This document shows, piece by piece, positions 6,728-15,544 of a DNA stretch of 27,389 nucleotides (position 1 is the stretch's first letter; each line of letters starts with the position of its first letter). This DNA is from DASRPD01 sp035646535. GTDB taxonomy: Bacteria > Actinomycetota > Acidimicrobiia > IMCC26256 > JANYLB01. Below the pieces are notes generated by a model. The model was not told where the DNA came from. It saw only the letters and a program-made list of their open reading frames with translations, and did not search any database. The stretch is from assembly GCA_035646535.1 (NCBI GenBank), contig DASRPD010000072.1, forward strand, positions 1-27,389. The letters run 5' to 3'. Made by a program: the position numbers and the translations under genes.

Positions 6728-9700
6728 GTGACGCGCCGGGAGGCAGGGGCATCGGTGCGACACGGACGTTGGCTCAGCGGAGTGACACTCACCTTGGTCA
6801 TGCTCGGCGCGTGCGTGCCGATCGGCCCGGGGGGAGAGCCCCAGCCGACGAACTGCGTCGGCTGGCGGTACGACGCGACCGATGAGCCGAGCCCGGGGTC
6901 GCTGCCATCGGAGCTCGATCGTGACTCGTACCGGGTCGCCAGTCGTCGCGACCCTCGGCCCGGACTCTCCGACTCGCCGCACAACCATTGCGGGCAGAAG
7001 GGCCCGGCGCTGGATCTCGCATTCGGCGTCACCCAGGGCCGCGAGGATGTGCTCATCGCGGTGCTGGACTCGGGCATCAAGTGGCGCGACACGAACGCGA
7101 TGCGCGACCTCGCGACCGAGGCGTACGTGAACTTGGGTGAGGCCCAGCCGCCGTGCGCGGATCGAACCGGCGACTGCAACGGAGACGGGCGTTTCGACGT
7201 CACCGACTTCACCGGCCTTGCCGACCGCAACGGCAACGGGCTCGCCGACCCCGAGGACCTCATCCTGGATCCGGCGTTCACCAATGGCGTCGACGACGAC
7301 CACAACGGCTACGTCGACGACATCTCCGGCTGGGACTTCCTGACCGGCGACAACAACCCCCTCGATACGGTCGAATACGGGCACGGCACCGGTGAGGCCC
7401 TCGACTCGACGGCCGCGGCGAACGGGACGGGCAGCGTCGGGTCGTGTCCACAATGCCGGTTCCTCCCGGTGCGGGTCGGTGACTCGTTCATTGCCGACGG
7501 CGGCCGGTTCGCCGCCGGTGTGTTGTTCTCACTCGACTCGGGTGCCGACGTCGTCCAGGAAGCGCTCGGCGGCCTGAGCAACCCGCCGCAGGCGCAGCAG
7601 GCGATCGACGCGGCCTACAACCGTGGCGTCGTGGTCGTGGCATCGATGGCCGACGAGGCGGCCAAGCACCCGAACCTGCCGAGCTCGCTCGAGCACACCA
7701 TGGCGGTGAACTCGGTCACCGAGAAGGTGGGCCTCCTGGGAGGCGGGGTCCAGGGTTACCTCGCGCTCAACGGGTGCACCAACTTCGGCGGCCACACCTT
7801 CTTGTCGATCCCATCGGGCTCCTGCTCATCCGAGGCGACCGGCATCGCCGCGGGCATGGTCGGTCTCGTCGAATCCGTGGCACGCGAGCAGGGCGGTGAC
7901 CTCGGCGCGAACGAGGTCATGCAGGTATTGCGCGCGACCGCCGACGACATCGACTTCGCGACGCCGAATCCGATCGACCCGGCGAACGACTTCGGAACCC
8001 CGACGGGGGCGCTCCTCGACACCGTCCGCTATCCGACGACGAGACAGTGGGACGCCACCTCCGGCTACGGACGGGCCAACGTGTACGAAGCCGTGAAAGC
8101 AGTGCGTGCCGGCCATGTCCCACCCGAGGCCGACCTCATGGCTCCACACTGGTTCGACGTCATGGGGACGACCGGTCATCTGGCCGTCCGTGGCCGGGTC
8201 GCGGCCGGGCGTGCGCAGCGCTACGACTACCGGGTCGAGTGGACCACAGGCCTGCAGTCGCCCTCGTATCCCGGTGCCGACGTGTGGCATGTCGTGGCCG
8301 AGCAACGCGATCGGCGCGGCCCGCGCCACGGCGTGTTGGGCGAGATCGACCTGGACGACGTCGCCGAGGCACTGCCCGACGGCGCGACTGGCCCGCCCGT
8401 CGATCCGGTGACGGGCCGCCCGGACGAGGAACGGTTCTCGGTGAGGGTCCGGGTCGTCGTGACCGGCCACGGCGGCGGCGGCGACGGACTCATCGGGGAA
8501 CACCAGAAGCAGTTCTTCGTCCATGACGATCCCGACCTCGTCGGAGGCTCACCGACAGCGGTGCCCGGCGCGTCGTCGGCGAGCCCGGTGTTCGCGAACC
8601 TGGACGGACTCGCGGGCGAAGAGCTCGTCGTCGCGACCGATGACGGTGCGCTCCACGCGTACCGGACCGACGGTCATGATCTGCCTGGCTGGCCGGTGAA
8701 CACCCAGCCGGCGAGGTATTGGCCGACCCGGTCGCGTACGGCGCGTCACGATCGGATCAGGGCGCCCGGCGCCACCGTCGCGTCCGGTGCGCCGATCACG
8801 GCCGACCTCGACGGCGACGGTGATCTCGAGATCGTGACGACCGACCTCGACGGCAACGTCTGGGCGTGGGAGCACGACGGCTCGCCGCGTGCCGGGTTCG
8901 TGCCGACCGTTGTCGACGGTCAACCGGTCTCGCCCGCACGAGTCGATCCGGCCTACTCAGTCGACGACGCCGCGGCCGGTAAGAACCGCTTCAACCGGAC
9001 CAAGCGCGGCATCTCCGCGCCACCCGCCGCGGGCGATCTCGATGGGGATGGCCGGCTCGAGCTCGTGGTTGCCGCGCTCGACCGCCACGTCTACGCGTGG
9101 CACGACGACGGGACACCGGTGGCCGGTTTCCCGGTGCTGGTCGTCGATCCCGCCACGGTGACCGCGGTGGACCCGGCGTCTCACGCGGTGGCCTTCGCGT
9201 CAGGTTCGGGGGCACGTGACGGCGGCGAGCTCATTGCAACCCCGGCCATCTCCGACATCACCGGTGACGGGCGCGCCGAGATCGTCGTCGGCGCGCAGGA
9301 GGAGTACGCCGAGCCGATCAACATCGGCTCCGGCGCGGACGTGCTCACGCTGCTCGGTGCCGCCGGCCCGCTCGGCAACAGCCGCCTGTACGCGATCGCG
9401 CCCGAGGGCACCAACGCCGCGAACCCCGAAACCTCGCCGGCTCATCCTCATGAGCAGGCGTACCTGGCCGGTTGGCCGGTCGCGCTCGGCATGTTGCAGC
9501 TCGAGGCACTGCCGACGATCGGCGATGGTGTCTCGATCCAAGCCGCGATCGGTGATGTGCACCCGAACCCCGGTCCCGAGATCATCGCGTCGGCCGCGGT
9601 CGGGCCGTTGTACGTGCTCGACGCGCACGGCGACAGCGTGTACGGCGCGACAGCCGGTCGAGACATTCCTCTCCTGTGGAGCGCGGGTCTGGCCGGTCAG

Positions 9701-10270
9701 GACGCGACTCGGTTCGGTTCCGGAGCCAATTCCTCCGATCTCGCTTCCAGCGCGGTTGCGTTCGGCGGCGCGGCGATCGGTCGGCTTGACGGGGATGCGG
9801 CGCCTGACATCACCGCACCGACGGCAGGCCTCACCCGGGTCATCGACATCCTCGGCACCGACCTCCAGCTCCCGAACGACGACCATGTCATGGCCTGGCG
9901 CGGATCCGATGGGAACGCGCTCGCCGGCTTCCCCCAGACGACGCCGGACCTCGCGTTCTTCGTCACGCCGGCGGTGGCCGACATCGACGGCGACGGCAAC
10001 AACGAGACGATCGCCGGAAACGGCGTCTACACGCTCGGGGCGTGGGACGCGAGCGGTGTCGCACCTCCGGGGTGGCCGAAGCTCACCGGCGGATGGCTCG
10101 TCGGCACGCCCGGCCTCGGCGACTGGGACGGCGACGGCATCGCCGAGCTCGCAGCAGTCCGGCGCGACGGTCAGCTGTTCGTCTGGCGTACCGGCCTGTC
10201 GCCCGCCGCGCTCACGGAGTGGCCGCGCTTCGGTGGGAGCGGGACGAACGCGGGGACCTCGCCGCGCTAG
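6728..10270 (+). CDS. Secreted lipoprotein: divergent S8 (subtilisin-like) domain plus FG-GAP/VCBS-type beta-propeller
   Basis: An 1180-aa protein starting at GTG 6728 with GAGGTG at 6717-6722. Residues 14-29 form a lipoprotein signal (LTLVMLGAC, lipobox Cys29). The S8 domain (about 95-460) has Asp114 in VLIAVLDSGI, His219 in YGHGTGE and Ser368 in CSSEATGIAAG. Two EF-hand/dockerin-like loops (DCNGDGRFDVTDF, DRNGNGLADPEDL) and DDDHNGYVDDISGWDF lie between Asp114 and His219, implying calcium binding. The site is odd: the GTSMAxPHVAG block reads CSSEATGIAAG, and the expected oxyanion Asn is replaced by Asp309 (ASMADE). From about residue 615 to 1160, repeats such as DLDGDGDLEIVTTD, DLDGDGRLELVVAA, DIDGDGNNETIAG and DWDGDGIAELAAV, each followed by a W-rich strand, make a seven- or eight-bladed propeller. 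It is probably exported and lipid-anchored on the cell surface. Proteolytic activity is uncertain. Confidence 0.88.
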   Translation: MTRREAGASVRHGRWLSGVTLTLVMLGACVPIGPGGEPQPTNCVGWRYDATDEPSPGSLPSELDRDSYRVASRRDPRPGLSDSPHNHCGQKGPALDLAFGVTQGREDVLIAVLDSGIKWRDTNAMRDLATEAYVNLGEAQPPCADRTGDCNGDGRFDVTDFTGLADRNGNGLADPEDLILDPAFTNGVDDDHNGYVDDISGWDFLTGDNNPLDTVEYGHGTGEALDSTAAANGTGSVGSCPQCRFLPVRVGDSFIADGGRFAAGVLFSLDSGADVVQEALGGLSNPPQAQQAIDAAYNRGVVVVASMADEAAKHPNLPSSLEHTMAVNSVTEKVGLLGGGVQGYLALNGCTNFGGHTFLSIPSGSCSSEATGIAAGMVGLVESVAREQGGDLGANEVMQVLRATADDIDFATPNPIDPANDFGTPTGALLDTVRYPTTRQWDATSGYGRANVYEAVKAVRAGHVPPEADLMAPHWFDVMGTTGHLAVRGRVAAGRAQRYDYRVEWTTGLQSPSYPGADVWHVVAEQRDRRGPRHGVLGEIDLDDVAEALPDGATGPPVDPVTGRPDEERFSVRVRVVVTGHGGGGDGLIGEHQKQFFVHDDPDLVGGSPTAVPGASSASPVFANLDGLAGEELVVATDDGALHAYRTDGHDLPGWPVNTQPARYWPTRSRTARHDRIRAPGATVASGAPITADLDGDGDLEIVTTDLDGNVWAWEHDGSPRAGFVPTVVDGQPVSPARVDPAYSVDDAAAGKNRFNRTKRGISAPPAAGDLDGDGRLELVVAALDRHVYAWHDDGTPVAGFPVLVVDPATVTAVDPASHAVAFASGSGARDGGELIATPAISDITGDGRAEIVVGAQEEYAEPINIGSGADVLTLLGAAGPLGNSRLYAIAPEGTNAANPETSPAHPHEQAYLAGWPVALGMLQLEALPTIGDGVSIQAAIGDVHPNPGPEIIASAAVGPLYVLDAHGDSVYGATAGRDIPLLWSAGLAGQDATRFGSGANSSDLASSAVAFGGAAIGRLDGDAAPDITAPTAGLTRVIDILGTDLQLPNDDHVMAWRGSDGNALAGFPQTTPDLAFFVTPAVADIDGDGNNETIAGNGVYTLGAWDASGVAPPGWPKLTGGWLVGTPGLGDWDGDGIAELAAVRRDGQLFVWRTGLSPAALTEWPRFGGSGTNAGTSPR

Positions 10271-10308
10271 GACTTGCCGGGACCGGCGTCGCGGGCATCC
10301 GCGTGTGT

Positions 10309-10351
10309 TCGGCTACGACACCGCAGATTGGGCGGCAGACTGGGTGGCGGC
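10309..10351. repeat. Right copy of the direct repeat, with an internal 12-nt tandem duplication, at the glycosyltransferase 3' end
   Basis: This copy contains GCAGATTGGGCG followed by GCAGACTGGGTG, an imperfect 12-nt tandem that encodes the repeated Ala/Gln/Ser tail (TQSAAQSAVS) of the minus-strand glycosyltransferase. The left copy (6626-6658) has only one of the two units. The pair brackets about 3.65 kb holding exactly the peptidase/propeller gene. Confidence 0.7.
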
Positions 10352-12223
10352 GCGGCCGGTGGCCGGGACGACGTCGGCCTCGGGTTCGAACTCACCCCGC
10401 AGGATGTGCATGGCCTGGACGACGTAGCAGTAGTCGATTAAGGCGTCGTACGCCGCGGCGTCAGTCGGGAGGAGCCGGCAGCCGACGCGTGAGACGTCCG
10501 GGCTGATCGGGCGCGCCGTTTGCACCTTGCCGCGCAGCTCGACGTCGTGGGAGACACCGTGCGGATCGGGGAGCCGGAGCGCGAGCGACACGACACTGCC
10601 GGGCATGAAGTGTTCCGACGATTCGAGCGCGAAGCCGGTTGGCGAGAGATCGACCACGCGTACGACATTCGCGCCGACGAGACCGGCGAGGTCGACGGAG
10701 AAGCGGTACTGCGTGCGCAGCTGCTTGCGGCGGGCGAGGCGGCCGAGCACGCGGCTGACCCATCCGAGCTCCCAGAGCCCGACGGCGAGCGTCAGCACGA
10801 GGGCGAGGCCGGCCAGCTCGGGCAGCGGGCCGCCGAACAGCGCGGTGGCGGCTCGGAGCGTGATCGCAACCGCCAGCACGCCACCGACCGTGGTGAGGAT
10901 CGGCAGAGCGGCCAGGACCCGCCAGCCGCCCTCATCGATCCCTTCTTTGGGTGTGACCTTGAACCCGCCGGAGCCGACGCGCACGAGGCTGGCGAGCGCG
11001 CGCGTGAAGATCTCCATGGTCATCATCCCGTACTGGGTGGAGTCGGGCGCACCGAGGGTCCCTCGGGCGAGAGCCAGCGTCGCGGTGACCGACAGGACGA
11101 CCCAGGGCAGCCAGAACGCGACCAGGCTGAGGGGCGACGTGGTGAGCGGCAGTTGTCCGCTCACGAGCGTGGTGGCGAGCACCGCGAGCATGAGGAGCCG
11201 CTGGATGCCGGAGAAGTAGTTGAACAACGACCCGAAGTAGCTGACGCGCTGGCCGAGCGAGAGCCCGCGACAGGTGATGGGGTTCTGCTTGGTGCGGAAC
11301 ACCCGGAGGTTTCCCCGGGCCCACCGGTCACGTTGCAGTAGGAACCCGGCCAGGTCGTGCGGTGCGAGCCCCTGGACGAGGGTCTCGTTGTGATAGCGCG
11401 TGCGTCCGCCGCGGGCGTGCATCGCGATGGTCGTGTGGAAGTCCTCGGCGACGGTGTCGGTGAGCACGCCGCCGACATCGAGGAGCGCTTCGCGGCGCAG
11501 GATGGTGGCGGATCCGCACCAGAACATCGAGTTGTAGCGATCCTTGCCGGGCGCGATCACCGTGTAGAAGAGCGACTGCTCGTGGCGCGCTGACTTGGTG
11601 TGCTGCACCGAGTCGCGGTTGTAGAAGTCGTGCGGCGTCTGGACGAGCACCACGTCGGACTCGTCGAAGTAGCCGAGCGTCGCATCCAAGATGTCAGGCA
11701 TCGGCACGTGGTCGGCGTCGAGCATGAGCACGAGGTCACCGTGCGTCTTGGGGAGAGCATGGTTGATGTTGCCGGCCTTGGCGTTCTTGTTGTCCGGGCG
11801 GGTGAGATAACGCGCACCCATCTCGTGGGCCAGTTGTTCCATCTCCGGTCGCCGACCGTCGTCGAGCAACCAGGTCGTATGCGGGTAGCGGATCGCGCGG
11901 CAACCCGCGAGCGTCGCGTGGAGCACGGCCTTGGGCTCGTCATACGTGCACACGTACACGTCGACGGCGTGCTCCTGGCCGCGCTGGGGTCGGACGGCCA
12001 GGCCGACCCTCCATCCCATGACGGTGTACAGCGTGATGCTGACCCACGCGAAGAGCTCAGCGGCCAGGAGCACGCCGTAGGTGAAGGGGTTCGCACCGCG
12101 CCACGTCCAGCCGATGCGCCACGTGATGTAGACGATCCCCCACAGAACCGCGGCGGCCGCGACCACCTGGACCGCACGCTCATGGCGCGCCCAGAAGCCC
12201 GGCCGGTTCTTCTTGTCTTCCAT
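10313..12223 (-). CDS. BcsA-like processive glycosyltransferase (GT2) with C-terminal PilZ domain
   Basis: A 636-aa protein from ATG 12223 (MEDKKNRPGFWARHERAVQ); an ATG at 12328 would add 35 residues lacking membrane or domain features, and neither has a strong ribosome site. Two N-terminal helices (about 18-36, 48-72) precede a cytosolic GT2 domain with the cellulose-synthase motifs: LLDDG (119-123), LDADH (168-172), TVAEDFH (257-263) and QRDRWARG (297-304, the QxxRW motif). Four or more further helices follow (about 338-480). The C-terminal PilZ domain shows RTQYR (503-507, RxxxR) and DLSPTG (525-530), the two c-di-GMP-binding motifs. It probably polymerises a beta-glycan from a UDP-sugar and secretes it under c-di-GMP control. 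No bcsB, bcsZ or bcsC is nearby, so cellulose is not established as product. It converges with the peptidase gene, 42 nt apart. Confidence 0.9.
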   Translation of the reverse strand: MEDKKNRPGFWARHERAVQVVAAAAVLWGIVYITWRIGWTWRGANPFTYGVLLAAELFAWVSITLYTVMGWRVGLAVRPQRGQEHAVDVYVCTYDEPKAVLHATLAGCRAIRYPHTTWLLDDGRRPEMEQLAHEMGARYLTRPDNKNAKAGNINHALPKTHGDLVLMLDADHVPMPDILDATLGYFDESDVVLVQTPHDFYNRDSVQHTKSARHEQSLFYTVIAPGKDRYNSMFWCGSATILRREALLDVGGVLTDTVAEDFHTTIAMHARGGRTRYHNETLVQGLAPHDLAGFLLQRDRWARGNLRVFRTKQNPITCRGLSLGQRVSYFGSLFNYFSGIQRLLMLAVLATTLVSGQLPLTTSPLSLVAFWLPWVVLSVTATLALARGTLGAPDSTQYGMMTMEIFTRALASLVRVGSGGFKVTPKEGIDEGGWRVLAALPILTTVGGVLAVAITLRAATALFGGPLPELAGLALVLTLAVGLWELGWVSRVLGRLARRKQLRTQYRFSVDLAGLVGANVVRVVDLSPTGFALESSEHFMPGSVVSLALRLPDPHGVSHDVELRGKVQTARPISPDVSRVGCRLLPTDAAAYDALIDYCYVVQAMHILRGEFEPEADVVPATGRAATQSAAQSAVS

Positions 12224-12405
12224 ACCGCACTCATCGGCGATCGCGAGCCCGTCCTGAACGACTGTTTGCCCCCACTTCGCCTTGGCCGCCCGCCATGAAC
12301 GACTGCCACCCCACGCGGGGGTTGTCATTCGACCGGCGTGGTGAGCGCGAGAATCGGGCGGACCGGCGCGCTCCCGAGCCGGTCCCGACGATGAAAGGCC
12401 GATCC

Positions 12406-13149
12406 GTGCTCGGACTCCCCACCAAGGTGCGCGCCTGTCTGTTCGATCTCGACGGTGTCCTCACCAAGACTGCGGCGGTCCACGCGAAGGCGTGGAAGCA
12501 GATGTTCGACGCCTATCTCGAGGCTCGGGCGACGCCGCGGGGCGAGACGTTCGTCCCCTTCGACGCCCACGCCGACTACGACAGCTACGTCGACGGCAAG
12601 CCCCGTCAGGACGGCGTGCGTTCCTTCCTCGCGTCGCGGGGTATCGACCTGCCGGCCGGCACACCCGACGATCCACCCGACGCCGACACCGTGACCGGTC
12701 TCGGCGCGCGCAAGAACGACATCGTGTTGCGCCTCATGCACGAGCACGGCGTCGAGCCCTACGACGGTTCGGTCCGCTACGTCCACGCGGTGCGCGACGC
12801 CGGGATCCCTCGTGCCGTCGTCTCGTCCAGCAAGAACTGCCACGAGGTGCTGGTCGCGGCGGGCATCGACGATCTCTTTGACGGCCGTATCGACGGAGTG
12901 ATCGCCGAACAGGATCACCTGGCCGGCAAACCCGCGCCGGACACCTACCTCGCGGCCGCGAAGCTCCTCGGAGTCTCACCCGCCGAGGCCGCGGTCTTCG
13001 AAGACGCGCTGGCAGGAGTGGAATCGGGCCGAGCCGGCGGGTTCGCGGCGGTGGTCGGTGTCGACCGGGTCGGCCAGGCCGACGCGCTCTCGGACCATGG
13101 CGCCACCGTCGTCGTGCAAGATCTCGCCGAGCTGTTGGAGGACGCATGA
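12406..13149 (+). CDS. Beta-phosphoglucomutase-family HAD hydrolase
   Basis: A 247-aa protein from GTG 12406 (MLGLPTKVRACLFDLDGVLT), chosen because GAAAGG lies 7 nt upstream and relatives start at this LGLP segment. ATG 12391 would add five residues without a ribosome site. Motif I is FDLDGVLTKTA (nucleophile and acid/base Asp). The cap domain contains DYDSYVDGKPRQDGVRSFL, the core of the beta-phosphoglucomutase substrate loop. AVVSSSKN is motif II, GKPAPDTYL motif III and VFEDALAGVESGRAGG motif IV. The enzyme should interconvert beta-glucose 1-phosphate and glucose 6-phosphate. Its stop overlaps the GH65 start (ATGA), the same order as Rv3400/Rv3401 in M. tuberculosis. This fits a pathway where a GH65 phosphorylase makes beta-glucose 1-phosphate and this protein feeds it into glycolysis. 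Confidence 0.92.
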   Translation: MLGLPTKVRACLFDLDGVLTKTAAVHAKAWKQMFDAYLEARATPRGETFVPFDAHADYDSYVDGKPRQDGVRSFLASRGIDLPAGTPDDPPDADTVTGLGARKNDIVLRLMHEHGVEPYDGSVRYVHAVRDAGIPRAVVSSSKNCHEVLVAAGIDDLFDGRIDGVIAEQDHLAGKPAPDTYLAAAKLLGVSPAEAAVFEDALAGVESGRAGGFAAVVGVDRVGQADALSDHGATVVVQDLAELLEDA

Positions 13150-15518
13150 TTCCGGGACAGGCCTTCGTCGTCGAGCCCTGGGCCATTCGTGAGACGAGTC
13201 TCGTGCTGGATCGCCTCGCCCAGACGGAGTCGGTGTTCGCCCTGTCCAACGGCCATATCGGGATGCGCGCCAACCTCGACGAGGCCGAGCCGAACGGTCT
13301 GCCCGGCACGTACCTGAACGGGTTCTTCGAGAGCCGGCCACTTCCGTACGCCGAAGCCGGCTTCGGCTACCCCGAGGCCGGCCAGAGCGTCGTCAACGTG
13401 ACCGACGGAAAGATCATTCGCCTCCTCGTCGACGACGAGCCCCTCGACATCCGCTACGGCGTCATTCGCTCCCACGAACGCGTGCTCGACCTGCGTGCGG
13501 GCGTGCTCCGGCGGGTCCTCGAGTGGGAGTCACCGACGGGCGTCGCGGTCCGGGTGACGTCGGTCCGGCTGGTCTCGTTCGCGCAACGTGCCACCGCGGC
13601 GATCTCGTATCGGGTCGAACCGCTGGGCGACGCGACCAACGTGGTGGTGCAGTCCGAGCTCGTGGCCAACGAGCCGCTGCCGGCTGCGTCGAACGATCCT
13701 CGGGTCGCGGCTGCGCTGGAATCGGTCCTGCAATCCGAGCGCTTCGAAGGTCACGGCACGAGGGCGCTGCTCGTGCATTCGACCCGGGCAAGCAAGCGGC
13801 GAACCGCGTGCGCGATGGATCACGTCATCGATGGGCCATCCGGTACCCGGATTCGCGACGCCGAGGTCGACCCGGATCTGGCTCGCGTCACCGCGGCTGC
13901 GACCCTCGAACCCGGTGAGCACCTCGAGCTGGTGAAGTTCCTCGCCTACGGATGGTCGAGCGAGCGCTCGGTGCCGGCCGTCGCCGACCAGGTCGACGCC
14001 GCGCTCACCGAAGCCATGCACCGAGGCTGGGGTGGACTCGTGGCTGACCAGCAGGAATACCTCGACGACTTCTGGGCCGGCGCCGACGTCGAGATCGAAG
14101 GCGACGAGCAGCTCCAACAGGCAGTCCGATTCGGCCTGTTCCACACGCTGCAAGCCGCGGCGCGCGCCGAAGGGCGAGCGATTCCGGCCAAGGGTCTCAC
14201 CGGCCCCGGTTACGACGGCCACACATTCTGGGACTCGGAGATCTTCGTGCTTCCGGCCCTCACGTACACGGCGCCGGCCGCCGCGAAGCACGCGCTCCGG
14301 TGGCGCTCACGCACGCTCGATCTCGCCCGGGAGCGAGCGGCGCTGCTCGGGCTCGAGGGCGCAACGTTTCCCTGGCGGACGATCCACGGTGAGGAATGCT
14401 CCAGCTATTGGCCCGCCGGCACGGCTGCGTTCCACATCAACGCCGATATCGCCGATGCCACGGTGCGCTACGTCAATGCGACCGGCGATGAGGATTTCGA
14501 ATGCGGCGTGGGTCTCGAGCTCCTGGTGGCGACCGCTCGGCTCTGGCGATCACTCGGCCACCACGACGCGCGCGGCGCATTCCGCATCGATGGCGTCACC
14601 GGTCCCGACGAGTACAGCGCCATTGCCGACAACAACGTGTACACCAACCTCATGGCGCAACGGAATCTCCGCGCCGCCGCGGCGGTCGTCGAGAAGCACT
14701 CGGAGAGATCGCGCAAGCTCGGCGTGGATCGCGAAGAGTCCGCCGGCTGGCGGGACGCCGCCGACGCGATGGTCCTCCCCTACGACGACGCGCTCGGGGT
14801 GCACTGTCAGTCCGAGCGCTACACCGATCACCAACGTTGGGACTTCGATCACACCGCACCCGAGCAGTACCCACTCCTGCTCCATTTCCCGTATTTCGAT
14901 CTCTACCGGAAGCAGGTCGTCAAGCAGGCCGATCTCGTGCTGGCGATGCATCTCCGTGGTGACGCGTTCACGGAGGAGGAAAAAGCGCGCAACTTCGACT
15001 ACTACGAGCAGCTCACCGTCCGCGACTCGTCGTTGTCGGCGTGCACCCAATCCGTGATCGCGGCCGAGGTCGGGTACCTCGAGCTCGCGCACGACTACTT
15101 CGCGGAGGCAGCGCTGCTCGATCTCGACGACCTCGAGCACAACACTCGGGACGGGGTACACATCGCGTCGTTGGCCGGCTCGTGGATCGCAGCGGTGTGC
15201 GGATTCGGCGGGATGCGTGACCACGACGGTCAGCTCAGCTTCGCGCCGCGCCTTTCTCAGCGACTCACGCGGCTCCGCTTCCGGCTCGGGTACCGGGGCC
15301 ATTGCCTCACCGTCGACATCAACCATGAGCGGGTCACGTACGCGCTCACCGACGGCGATCCCCTCCCGATCCGCCATTACGGCGCGTCGCTCACCGTCAA
15401 GCCCGGGACGCCGGCGCGTCGGGCGATCCCGAAGTTGCAGCAACGGCCCGCTCCGAGTCAGCCTGCCGGACGCGCGCCGGCTTCGACCATGGCCGGTGAC
15501 CGACCCGCGGCGCCATAG
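13146..15518 (+). CDS. Glycoside hydrolase family 65 protein (disaccharide phosphorylase type)
   Basis: A 790-aa protein starting at ATG 13146, overlapping the upstream stop by 4 nt. The N-terminal beta-sandwich (about 1-270) opens with ETSLVLDRLAQTESVFALSN and GHIGMRANLDE. The (alpha/alpha)6 catalytic domain follows, with GLTGPGYDGHTFWDSEIF and FPWRTIHGEECSSYWPAGTA. The general acid is Glu489 in TGPDEYSAIADNNVYTN. LHFPYFDLYRKQVVKQADLVLAM and the C-terminal NTRDGVHIASLAGSW are family-conserved. GH65 enzymes are mostly inverting phosphorylases of trehalose, kojibiose, maltose or nigerose, giving beta-glucose 1-phosphate; some hydrolyse glucosides. The coupled beta-phosphoglucomutase favours a phosphorylase. 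Substrate is unresolved; trehalose and kojibiose are the obvious candidates. The last 35 residues are Pro/Ala-rich and probably disordered. Confidence 0.92.
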   Translation: MIPGQAFVVEPWAIRETSLVLDRLAQTESVFALSNGHIGMRANLDEAEPNGLPGTYLNGFFESRPLPYAEAGFGYPEAGQSVVNVTDGKIIRLLVDDEPLDIRYGVIRSHERVLDLRAGVLRRVLEWESPTGVAVRVTSVRLVSFAQRATAAISYRVEPLGDATNVVVQSELVANEPLPAASNDPRVAAALESVLQSERFEGHGTRALLVHSTRASKRRTACAMDHVIDGPSGTRIRDAEVDPDLARVTAAATLEPGEHLELVKFLAYGWSSERSVPAVADQVDAALTEAMHRGWGGLVADQQEYLDDFWAGADVEIEGDEQLQQAVRFGLFHTLQAAARAEGRAIPAKGLTGPGYDGHTFWDSEIFVLPALTYTAPAAAKHALRWRSRTLDLARERAALLGLEGATFPWRTIHGEECSSYWPAGTAAFHINADIADATVRYVNATGDEDFECGVGLELLVATARLWRSLGHHDARGAFRIDGVTGPDEYSAIADNNVYTNLMAQRNLRAAAAVVEKHSERSRKLGVDREESAGWRDAADAMVLPYDDALGVHCQSERYTDHQRWDFDHTAPEQYPLLLHFPYFDLYRKQVVKQADLVLAMHLRGDAFTEEEKARNFDYYEQLTVRDSSLSACTQSVIAAEVGYLELAHDYFAEAALLDLDDLEHNTRDGVHIASLAGSWIAAVCGFGGMRDHDGQLSFAPRLSQRLTRLRFRLGYRGHCLTVDINHERVTYALTDGDPLPIRHYGASLTVKPGTPARRAIPKLQQRPAPSQPAGRAPASTMAGDRPAAP

Positions 15519-15544
15519 GCCGAAGCTCTGAGAGGACGTGCCCG

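Noticed and set aside
6581..7453. N-terminal extension of the hydroxylase frame
   Set aside because: It would overlap the lipoprotein peptidase start by over 700 nt and is not membrane-like or conserved in character; ATG 6580 is the sensible start.
12310..12321. CCCC-ACGC-GGGG inverted repeat upstream of the HAD/GH65 genes
   Set aside because: Only 4-bp arms of G/C in GC-rich DNA; likely chance.
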